Source of the DNA: Bacteroidota bacterium
GTDB taxonomy: Bacteria; Bacteroidota; Bacteroidia; Bacteroidales; Tenuifilaceae
Direction of reading: 5' to 3'
Assembly: GCA_023406715.1 (NCBI GenBank)
Contig: JAEXVC010000074.1
Location: 1 to 13,438, forward strand
Length of the DNA stretch: 13,438 nt
Shown here: one piece after another, positions 1-5,772 of the stretch
How the letters are laid out: the number at the start of each line of letters is the position of its first letter
How positions within the stretch are numbered: position 1 is the stretch's first letter
The notes under the pieces: model-generated
Told to the model about the DNA's origin: nothing
The model's database searches: none
What the model saw: the letters and a program-made list of their open reading frames with translations, nothing else
Translations under genes and position numbers: made by a program

Positions 1-244
1 GACCTTGACCGATGGTGTTAGGCAAATTCCAATTGAAAAACGTCACCCGAATGAGGTTCGTTATATTTCTGGGTTAACAAATGGAAAGGTTGAGGAAGTG
101 TTGATTTGTCCAGAGAACACACCAGTAGCCAATTACGGTTTCGACGTTACCCCTGCACGATTAATCACTGGGATTATTTCGGAAAGAGGCGTTTGCAAAG
201 CAACAACCGAGTCTATCCGTTCACTTTATCCCGAAAAGTTCTAG
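1..244 (+). CDS. mtnA: S-methyl-5-thioribose-1-phosphate isomerase, C-terminal end (5' truncated)
   Basis: Only the last 80 or so codons lie in the window; the reading frame is open to the left edge, so the start is outside. The enzyme converts 5-methylthioribose-1-phosphate to 5-methylthioribulose-1-phosphate in the cytoplasm. The visible part matches the C-terminus of MtnA of the eIF2B-like isomerase family: a QIPIEKR stretch followed by P-V-A-N-x-x-FDVTPARLITGIISERG. This FDVTP..LIT.II.E.G signature is the usual end of MtnA. The catalytic Cys and Asp lie upstream and cannot be checked. The stop is 3 nt before the class II aldolase gene, and mtnP follows it, which strongly supports a methylthioadenosine role. 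A related ribose-1,5-bisphosphate isomerase is a less likely alternative. Confidence 0.88.
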   Translation, partial: TLTDGVRQIPIEKRHPNEVRYISGLTNGKVEEVLICPENTPVANYGFDVTPARLITGIISERGVCKATTESIRSLYPEKF

Positions 245-247
245 TTT

Positions 248-853
248 ATGCAGGAAGGAGTTATAAAATTTACCTGTAATTGGACAAAGGCAGAGCCTTT
301 TGCTCCAGAAATCGTAGCCGAACTTAACCACTGGCGTCAAATTCTATATGCAAAAGGCTTAATTGGTCTTGATAAACAAGGAATTGGCTATGGTAATATC
401 AGCAGAAGGTATCAGCAGAACCAATTTATTATAAGTGGCTCGGGAACGGGCCAACACTCCGAATTAACCAACGAGCATTATACCTTGGTTACAAGTTTCA
501 ATGTTCATAGGAATACTGTTGATGCCGTTGGACCAATTATCGCATCATCGGAATCGATGACACACGCAATTCTTTACCGATGTGACCCGAATATCAATGC
601 CGTCATACACATTCATCACAAAGAGTTTTGGAAAAGATTGTTGCACAAAGTTCCAACAACCGACAAAAAGGCCGAGTACGGAACACCTCAAATGGCGAAG
701 GAAATGGTTCGACTTTATAATAAAACCGAATTGCCAAAATCGAAATTGTTGGTTATGGCTGGGCACGAGGAGGGTGTGGTATCTTTTGGTATAAATCTGG
801 AATTGGCCGCAAAGATTATTGTCGATAAAATGATTGAATTAGGAATAGAATAA
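248..853 (+). CDS. Class II aldolase/adducin family protein, candidate 5-(methylthio)ribulose-1-phosphate aldolase
   Basis: A 201-residue cytoplasmic metal-dependent enzyme of the class II aldolase family (about 200-220 residues is usual). Seen: a phosphate-loop-like GYGNIS at residues 47-52; SSE with Glu102 where fuculose-1-phosphate aldolase has its catalytic acid; a Zn-binding HIH (His121, His123) followed by an extra His124; and a third ligand His173 in AGHEEG. The active site therefore looks complete. Position between mtnA (3 nt gap) and mtnP (10 nt gap) suggests it acts on 5-methylthioribulose-1-phosphate. Two relatives do so: MtnB, a dehydratase of the classical methionine salvage pathway, and Ald2, an aldolase of the DHAP shunt yielding dihydroxyacetone phosphate and methylthioacetaldehyde. 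No mtnC, mtnD or mtnW/X gene is nearby and the GTxGN motif common in MtnB is replaced by GIGYGN, so I favour an aldolase. That choice is inference; the fold assignment is firm. Confidence 0.85.
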   Translation: MQEGVIKFTCNWTKAEPFAPEIVAELNHWRQILYAKGLIGLDKQGIGYGNISRRYQQNQFIISGSGTGQHSELTNEHYTLVTSFNVHRNTVDAVGPIIASSESMTHAILYRCDPNINAVIHIHHKEFWKRLLHKVPTTDKKAEYGTPQMAKEMVRLYNKTELPKSKLLVMAGHEEGVVSFGINLELAAKIIVDKMIELGIE

Positions 854-863
854 ATTGCACGAT

Positions 864-1610
864 ATGAAGACTATCGGTATAATTGGTGGTTCAGGGCTCG
901 ATAAACCTGAGATACTGCAAAACTCAAAAGAGATAGAAGTTGTTACTCCATACGGAAATCCTTCATCTACTCTCAAAATTGGGAATATAGGCAGTTGTCA
1001 GGTAGTTTTACTATCACGTCACGGTTATAACCACCAGTATAGTCCAACCGAGGTTAACTACCGAGCCAATATCTATGCTATGAAGGAGCAAAATGTCGAT
1101 GCAATTATCGCCACAACTGCCTGCGGCAGCTTAAGGCAGGAAATTGGCCGTGGCGATTTTGTTCTGCTCGACCAATTTATCGATTTCACAAAGAAACGCG
1201 CCAACACATTCTTTGACAGTTTTGTAACAGGAATTGCTCATCCAGGAATGGCCGACCCTTTCGATGAATCGCTGCGAAAAATCATCCTCGAAAACGCCCA
1301 AAAATTAGGAATCAAAATTCATTCCAAGGGTACTGTGGTAACTATTGAAGGGCCTCGGTTCTCAACTCGTGCTGAATCCAGAATGTTTAGGAGTTGGGGA
1401 GCCGATGTTATCAATATGTCCATAGCAACAGAGTCCAGTTTAGCCAATGAACTGAAAATTCCCTATGCTGCAATTGCAATGAGTACCGATTACGACTGCT
1501 GGAAAGAGGATGAGTCTCCTGTTAGTTGGGAGGAAGTGCTGTCTATTTTTAGCAAGAATGCCAATAACGTTATTGAACTGCTAGTAAGAACAATCAAAAG
1601 CCTTGGGTAG
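864..1610 (+). CDS. mtnP: S-methyl-5'-thioadenosine phosphorylase
   Basis: Cleaves methylthioadenosine (often 5'-deoxyadenosine too) with phosphate to adenine and 5-(methylthio)ribose-1-phosphate, the substrate of the upstream isomerase. It is 248 residues starting at the ATG at 864. An in-frame TTG at 855 would add three residues, but the family start is MKTIGIIGGSGL, so the ATG is preferred. Seen: the phosphate-binding GGSG (8-11), RHG (52-54), TIEGPRFSTRAES (160-172), NMS (184-186) and STDYDCW (207-213). Asp209 and Asp211 in the last motif are the adenine-contacting residues that separate MTA phosphorylase from guanosine/inosine phosphorylases of the same fold. Third gene of the mtnA operon; being phosphorolytic, it removes the need for a separate methylthioribose kinase. 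No terminator hairpin follows. Confidence 0.92.
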   Translation: MKTIGIIGGSGLDKPEILQNSKEIEVVTPYGNPSSTLKIGNIGSCQVVLLSRHGYNHQYSPTEVNYRANIYAMKEQNVDAIIATTACGSLRQEIGRGDFVLLDQFIDFTKKRANTFFDSFVTGIAHPGMADPFDESLRKIILENAQKLGIKIHSKGTVVTIEGPRFSTRAESRMFRSWGADVINMSIATESSLANELKIPYAAIAMSTDYDCWKEDESPVSWEEVLSIFSKNANNVIELLVRTIKSLG

Positions 1611-1659
1611 ATGTATATGCTTGAATTTTTTTAAAAAAAATTATGGTTATTTTTTATTT

Positions 1660-1675
1660 GTTAGTATAATCTAAC
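1660..1675. promoter_or_regulatory. Putative MarR operator upstream of the regulator gene
   Basis: An inverted repeat, GTTAG-N6-CTAAC (GTTAGTATAATCTAAC), lies just upstream of the marR-family start. Its reverse complement differs from the repeat before the ATPase gene (2120-2135) at a single base out of 16. It ends where the putative -7 element begins, so a bound dimer would block RNA polymerase. About 16 bp fits a MarR dimer. Binding by the adjacent regulator is inferred. Confidence 0.7.
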
Positions 1676-1683
1676 TATATTTG
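1676..1683 (+). promoter_or_regulatory. Putative Bacteroidota -7 promoter element for the marR-family gene
   Basis: TATATTTG matches the Bacteroidota -7 consensus TAnnTTTG exactly. A convincing -33 TTTG at the usual 19-21 nt is missing; only a T-run (1651-1656) is there. A transcript beginning about 5 nt after the element would start at or beside the GTG start codon (1688), giving a leaderless or nearly leaderless mRNA. The AT-rich context means chance matches are possible. Confidence 0.5.
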
Positions 1684-1687
1684 AAAT

Positions 1688-2104
1688 GTGAATGAACTAG
1701 AAAAAATAATATCGAAGTTGTCGAACATGATGACTCAGGTTGAGGAATCGGCCAAGGAACAGTTTGGTCTTTCTGAACTTACCCTCACACAAATGAATTA
1801 TTTGGAAACCATCAATCAACTTGAAAATCCAAACATCACTGAGTTGGCAACAGCCTTAAAGTTGACTAAGCCAACCGTTACAGTTGCCATTGATAAACTT
1901 ATTGAGAGAGAGTATGTTTACAAGGTTCAATCCGATGAGGATAGGAGAAGTTCTCATTTACACCTTACAGAGAAGGGTAAGAAGATAAATCAAATGCACG
2001 ATTTTGCCCACAAGCAAATAGCCGAGTCTGTTAGCAAAAAACTTAGCAAAACTGAGCGCGAAATTCTTGTGGTTCTTTTAAATAGAGTTTTGTCAAATAA
2101 ATAA
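1688..2104 (+). CDS. MarR-family transcriptional regulator
   Basis: A 138-residue winged-helix DNA-binding protein, the usual length for MarR. Seen: an N-terminal dimerisation helix (about 2-25), a helix-turn-helix within residues 49-76 (NITELATALKLTKPTVTVAI), and a wing carrying DEDRR (83-87) followed by LTEKG (93-97), the characteristic MarR wing signature. The start is GTG at 1688; no ATG occurs in frame until codon 14, and using it would remove much of the first helix. It probably represses its own promoter and that of the ATPase operon, because near-identical palindromes precede both genes. The inducing ligand cannot be read from the sequence; a metal ion, phenolic compound or stress signal are all possible. 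Distance to the preceding mtnP is 77 nt, so it likely begins a new transcription unit. Confidence 0.88.
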   Translation: MNELEKIISKLSNMMTQVEESAKEQFGLSELTLTQMNYLETINQLENPNITELATALKLTKPTVTVAIDKLIEREYVYKVQSDEDRRSSHLHLTEKGKKINQMHDFAHKQIAESVSKKLSKTEREILVVLLNRVLSNK

Positions 2105-2111
2105 TTTTTTG

Positions 2112-2135
2112 TCTAACTAGTTAGATTATTCTAAC
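2112..2135. promoter_or_regulatory. Double overlapping putative MarR operator upstream of the ATPase operon
   Basis: Two interlocked palindromes share one half-site. The first, TCTAACTAGTTAGA (2112-2125), is a perfect 14-bp palindrome. The second, GTTAGATTATTCTAAC (2120-2135), is self-complementary at 7 of 8 base pairs and equals the reverse complement of the operator at 1660-1675 except for one base. The array lies between the regulator stop and the ATPase start, immediately before TTTG. A perfect plus a near-perfect site suggests tighter control of the ATPase operon than of the regulator itself. Protein binding is inferred. Confidence 0.72.
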
Positions 2136-2143
2136 ATATTTTG
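2136..2143 (+). promoter_or_regulatory. Putative -7 element for the ATPase operon
   Basis: ATATTTTG follows the CTAAC half-site directly, and its TTTG is at the same distance from CTAAC as in the marR promoter (1676-1683). It departs from strict TAnnTTTG in the first two positions. Expected transcription start is near 2148, next to the ATG at 2150, so a leaderless or very short leader is again predicted. The positional match between the two promoters is the main support. Confidence 0.45.
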
Positions 2144-2149
2144 CGGATT

Positions 2150-4693
2150 ATGGAAAAAAAATCGCACACTGAGAAGTATTTTGGTTTAACCGACCAAGAG
2201 GTTGCAGTCAAGCAAGCCAGCGAAGGATTCAATGAACTTCCTTCGTCCAAACCAAAAAATGTTTTGGAGATTGCCATTGGTGTTGTAAAGGAACCAATGT
2301 TTTTGCTACTTGTAGCCTGCGGTACATTATACCTTATTCTTGGTGATATTCAGGAGGGTCTTATGCTTCTTGGTTTTGTGTTTGTGATAATGGGTATAGA
2401 GTTCTATCAGGAGAAAAAAACAGAAAAGGCTCTTGATGCTCTTAAAGATTTGGCTAGCCCACGTGCGCTCGTAATTCGTAATGGACAAACAATTCGTATT
2501 TCAGGTAAAGAGGTTGTTACTGATGATATAATTATCCTGCAGGAGGGCGACAGAGTTCCTGCCGACGCAGTAGTTCTCGATTGCAATAATTTGATGGCTG
2601 ATGAATCGCTACTAACAGGCGAATCTGTTCCTGTTAGAAAAAGGGAATGGTACGATGGCGATAAGGACTTTATTCCCGGAGGAGATGATATTCCCTGTGT
2701 TTACTCAGGGTCTATGATTATTCAGGGAAATGGTATTGCAAAAGTGAAGCATATTGGCATAAATACCGAGATTGGAAAAATTGGTAAAGCGTTAGAGTCG
2801 GTTGAGGAAGAGCCTACTCAGCTTAAGAAAGAGATGGGCGTGTTGGTAAAACGCCTTGCAATAATTGGTATTGCATTGTGTGTTTTGGTTATTGTTGTGT
2901 TTACCCTAACTCGCGGCGATTTGCTTAAAGGGTTCCTTGCAGGTATAACACTTGCAATGGCTATGCTACCAGAGGAGTTCCCTGTTGTGCTCACCGTATT
3001 TCTGGCTTTAGGTGCTTGGCGCATATCTAAGAAAAGTGTATTAACCCGCAAACCAGCCGCTATTGAAACTTTAGGCTCGGCAACCGTGCTTTGTACAGAT
3101 AAAACGGGTACACTAACTCAGAATAAAATGACCATTACCAAACTCTACAATGGCAATGGTTTCATCGACATATCATCTAAAACTGATTTTCCGGAACCGT
3201 TTCACTTGGTTATTGAGTATGGCATTTTGGCCAGTCAGGTAAATCCTTTCGACCCAATGGAAAGCGCCATTACGAGAATTGGCGAGGAGTATTTGTTAAA
3301 CACTGAGCATATCCATATAGATTGGGTGATGGAGAAGGAGTATCCTTTGTCGAAAGATTTACTTGCGATGTCGAGGGTATTTACCAATACGGGAACTAAC
3401 AAAAAAGTAATTGCAGCAAAAGGAGCTCCAGAGGCAATTTTCGACCTTTGCCATTTAAAGGGCGAAACTCTTTCGCAGTATCAAAAAGCAGTGGCTCAAA
3501 TGGCCTCAGAAGGGCTGAGGGTATTGGGTGTTGCCAAAGCTGCTATTGACAATGTTGATTTGCCTCCAATTCAGCACGACTTCGAATTTGAGTTTGTCGG
3601 TTTAATTGGTCTTTCTGACCCAATTCGTGAGACTGTTCCAATGGCTGTGGCAGAATGTTACCGAGCAGGTATTCGAGTAATTATGATTACTGGCGATTAT
3701 CCTGTAACTGCAATGAACATCGGTAAAGATATTGGGCTACATAATACCGATAAATGTATCACAGGGCCTGAATTGCAGCAGATGACCGAGGAGGAACTAT
3801 CGGAGAGAATTAAGGATGTGAATATCTTTGCAAGAGTAGTTCCCGAGCAGAAGCTTAAAATTGTGAATGCGCTTAAGCGCAATGGCGAAATTGTTGCTAT
3901 GACTGGCGATGGCGTTAACGATGCACCTGCATTAAAGGCTGCTAACATTGGAATTGCAATGGGCGAAAAGGGAACCGATGTTGCTCGGGAGGCCTCATCA
4001 CTAGTGCTTATGGACGATAATTTTGCATCGATAGTGGGTGCTGTAAAAATGGGGCGTAGAATTTTTGATAACCTTCAAAAAGCTCTTGGCTACATTTTTG
4101 CCATTCACGTGCCAATTGCTGGTTTATCATTAATCCCTGTACTTTTTGCTGACCTTCCACTGATTTTATGGCCTGTGCATATCGTTTTCTTGGAGTTGAT
4201 TATCGACCCTGCCTGTTCGATAATTTTTGAGGCTGAGCCTGAGGAGAAGAATGTGATGACTCGCCCACCGAAAGATATAAAGGAGCCATTCTTTGGGGCT
4301 AAAAAGATATTCCTCAGCTGTATGCAAGGTGTTGGAATCTTAATCATTGGATTGCTGGTTTACTTTATTGGCTATAAGTTGGGTTATTCTGAGAAGGCAG
4401 TACGTACTTTTACATTTATCTCATTGATTGCATCGAATATTGCTGTAATTCTGTCGAACCGTTCTTGGTCAAATAGTATTTTTAAAATTATGGTTACGCC
4501 CAATAAAGCAGTACGATGGGTTGTTGGTGGCGCTATTCTTTTCTTGATTTTAATTTTGAACGTTCCGTTCCTGATAGATTTATTCCAGTTCGAGAAGGTA
4601 ACATTTGTGCAACAAATTATTTGTGCAACTGCAGGTTTTGCAAGTATAACCTGGTTTGAATTGTATAAGATCTTTCACAAGCAGAATATTTGA
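2150..4693 (+). CDS. P-type cation-transporting ATPase (P2-type, Ca2+-ATPase-like; ion uncertain)
   Basis: An 847-residue inner-membrane pump. I start it at the ATG at 2150; an in-frame TTG at 2141 lies inside the putative promoter. Domains in order: cation ATPase N-terminal domain, M1-M2 (about 45-86), actuator domain with TGES (156-159), M3-M4 with PEEFP (274-278), phosphorylation site DKTGTLT (Asp317), nucleotide-binding KGAPE (424-428), TGD (514-516), hinge TGDGVND (585-591), and M5-M10 at the C-terminus. All catalytic motifs are intact. Compared with SERCA, M4 keeps the ion-site Glu (Glu275) and M6 keeps Asp (Asp686), but M6 has Glu682 for Asn796, and M5 has His653 and Ile656 where SERCA has Asn768 and Glu771. 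One transport site at most of the Ca2+ type therefore seems preserved; the ion could be Ca2+ or another cation. It leads an operon with the methyltransferase and acetyltransferase and is probably under the upstream MarR regulator. Confidence 0.9.
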   Translation: MEKKSHTEKYFGLTDQEVAVKQASEGFNELPSSKPKNVLEIAIGVVKEPMFLLLVACGTLYLILGDIQEGLMLLGFVFVIMGIEFYQEKKTEKALDALKDLASPRALVIRNGQTIRISGKEVVTDDIIILQEGDRVPADAVVLDCNNLMADESLLTGESVPVRKREWYDGDKDFIPGGDDIPCVYSGSMIIQGNGIAKVKHIGINTEIGKIGKALESVEEEPTQLKKEMGVLVKRLAIIGIALCVLVIVVFTLTRGDLLKGFLAGITLAMAMLPEEFPVVLTVFLALGAWRISKKSVLTRKPAAIETLGSATVLCTDKTGTLTQNKMTITKLYNGNGFIDISSKTDFPEPFHLVIEYGILASQVNPFDPMESAITRIGEEYLLNTEHIHIDWVMEKEYPLSKDLLAMSRVFTNTGTNKKVIAAKGAPEAIFDLCHLKGETLSQYQKAVAQMASEGLRVLGVAKAAIDNVDLPPIQHDFEFEFVGLIGLSDPIRETVPMAVAECYRAGIRVIMITGDYPVTAMNIGKDIGLHNTDKCITGPELQQMTEEELSERIKDVNIFARVVPEQKLKIVNALKRNGEIVAMTGDGVNDAPALKAANIGIAMGEKGTDVAREASSLVLMDDNFASIVGAVKMGRRIFDNLQKALGYIFAIHVPIAGLSLIPVLFADLPLILWPVHIVFLELIIDPACSIIFEAEPEEKNVMTRPPKDIKEPFFGAKKIFLSCMQGVGILIIGLLVYFIGYKLGYSEKAVRTFTFISLIASNIAVILSNRSWSNSIFKIMVTPNKAVRWVVGGAILFLILILNVPFLIDLFQFEKVTFVQQIICATAGFASITWFELYKIFHKQNI

Positions 4694-4699
4694 TAAAGT

Positions 4700-5332
4700 A
4701 TGGAAGTTTCAAATAAAGGGGTATGGATATGGGATAAATTCGCAAAGCATTATAGGGGATTTATCAGCCGAAATCTTTCCGAAGCCTATGCTGAACTATA
4801 CAGTCAAATTAAAGCAGATGTCGATGGAACTGACTCTGTTTTAGAGGTAGCAACAGGACCTGGACTTATTGCATTAGAGATTTCTGAATTTGTTAAGCAT
4901 ATTGATGCTGTAGACTTATCGGCACGGATGATTGAGGTTGCAAAGCAAACTCAACATCAGAAAGGTATACAGAATATCGATTTTGCCCTTTGCGATGCAA
5001 ACAATTTACCCTTTGCGAATGGAAAGTTCGATAGAGTAATTGCGTCAAACCTACTACATCTGCTTAAGGAGCCAAATGTTGCTCTAATGGAGATGAAAAG
5101 AGTACTTAAGGATGATGGCAAAATTATTCTTCCAACATTTTGTCATGGCGAGAACTTTAAGTCGAGGTTTATTTCATTTTTTATGAGTTTATCAGGGTTT
5201 AAGGCCGAGAATAAGTGGAGTGTGGCAGGTTATGAAAATTATATTAGTGCTCTGGGTTTTAGAATAATCAAACTTGAAGTGATTAAAAGTAAAATTCCAT
5301 TAGCCTATTTGGTGCTGGCAAAAAATAGTTAG
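4700..5332 (+). CDS. Class I SAM-dependent methyltransferase (UbiE/Methyltransf_11 type)
   Basis: A 210-residue soluble protein with a single Rossmann methyltransferase domain. Seen: motif I VLEVATGPGLIALEI (47-61), the acidic ribose-binding residue in VDLS (Asp72), Asp99 in CDANNLPF (98-105) at the adenine pocket, and the post-motif LKEPNVALMEMKRVLKDDG (122-140), typical of UbiE-like small-molecule or lipid methyltransferases. The N-terminus WDKFAKHYRGF resembles the capping region of the same group. The substrate cannot be deduced. Motif I has T-G-P-G rather than the common G-T-G-x-G, a frequent variant. It starts 6 nt after the ATPase stop and ends 2 nt before the acetyltransferase start, so co-expression with the pump is likely. 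Confidence 0.83.
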   Translation: MEVSNKGVWIWDKFAKHYRGFISRNLSEAYAELYSQIKADVDGTDSVLEVATGPGLIALEISEFVKHIDAVDLSARMIEVAKQTQHQKGIQNIDFALCDANNLPFANGKFDRVIASNLLHLLKEPNVALMEMKRVLKDDGKIILPTFCHGENFKSRFISFFMSLSGFKAENKWSVAGYENYISALGFRIIKLEVIKSKIPLAYLVLAKNS

Positions 5333-5334
5333 TG

Positions 5335-5772
5335 ATGAATGATATTGTAATCCGACCAGCCGAATTGGCGGATCTGAGCGTAGTTTACGAATTAATCTGC
5401 GATTTGGAAGATACAAAATTGGATTTTGAGTCCTTTAAATCAATATATAATATCAATATCCGCAGTACTGAGGCAGTTTATTTGGTTGCCGAGTATAATA
5501 AATCCGTGGTTGGATTTTTGAGTATCCATGTTCAGCGCATACTTCACCACTCAAAGCCAACCTGCGAATTGCAAGAACTGAACGTTTTTAACGAGTATCG
5601 TTCAATGGGTGTAGGAACTAAACTAATGCACGAAGCCGAAAGGATAGCAAAAAATTTAGGATTAGAAGAAATTGAGTTAACCACAAAAGTATTCCGCAAA
5701 AGAGCACAGGAACTTTATAACCGTTTGGGTTATAAGAACACACATCTTAAATTTGTGAAGAAACTAACCTGA
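5335..5772 (+). CDS. phnO: GNAT acetyltransferase, PhnO-like (aminoalkylphosphonate N-acetyltransferase)
   Basis: A 145-residue GNAT-fold enzyme. The ATG at 5335 is preferred to a GTG one codon upstream that overlaps the methyltransferase stop. The acetyl-CoA loop is RSMGVGTKL (89-97). From memory, it follows E. coli PhnO (144 aa) along its whole length: IRPAE near the start, VYELICDLE (17-25), F.....NIR (35-43), ILHHSK with paired His (69-74), ELQEL (78-82), and the end LGYKNTHLKFVKKL. PhnO acetylates the amino group of aminoalkylphosphonates such as aminomethylphosphonate. No C-P lyase (phn) genes are in the window, so it may act on phosphonates made elsewhere, or on another small amine. 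Last gene of the ATPase operon; its stop touches the stop of the convergent T9SS gene. Confidence 0.78.
   Translation: MNDIVIRPAELADLSVVYELICDLEDTKLDFESFKSIYNINIRSTEAVYLVAEYNKSVVGFLSIHVQRILHHSKPTCELQELNVFNEYRSMGVGTKLMHEAERIAKNLGLEEIELTTKVFRKRAQELYNRLGYKNTHLKFVKKLT

Noticed and set aside
248..853. Naming the aldolase gene mtnB
   Set aside because: MtnB shares the fold and often follows mtnA, but the GTxGN motif is altered and no further genes of the classical pathway are adjacent. I kept a family-level call.
1626..1640. T7A8 tract between mtnP and marR as a possible terminator
   Set aside because: There is no G/C stem before the T-run, so it does not look like an intrinsic terminator; an AT-rich promoter-upstream sequence is as likely.
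1665..1670. TATAAT as an E. coli-type -10 element
   Set aside because: It lies in the spacer of the palindrome, has no -35 at the right distance, and the host appears to use TAnnTTTG promoters; probably a coincidence of AT-rich sequence.
2818..4347. Several open frames of 77-83 codons on the minus strand inside the P-type ATPase gene
   Set aside because: They lie opposite well-conserved coding sequence, show no recognisable domain, and have no promoter or start context. They are shadows of the ATPase frame.
4656..4844. A 62-codon frame overlapping the ATPase end and the methyltransferase start
   Set aside because: The methyltransferase frame carries clear conserved motifs across the same bases; this alternative frame has none.
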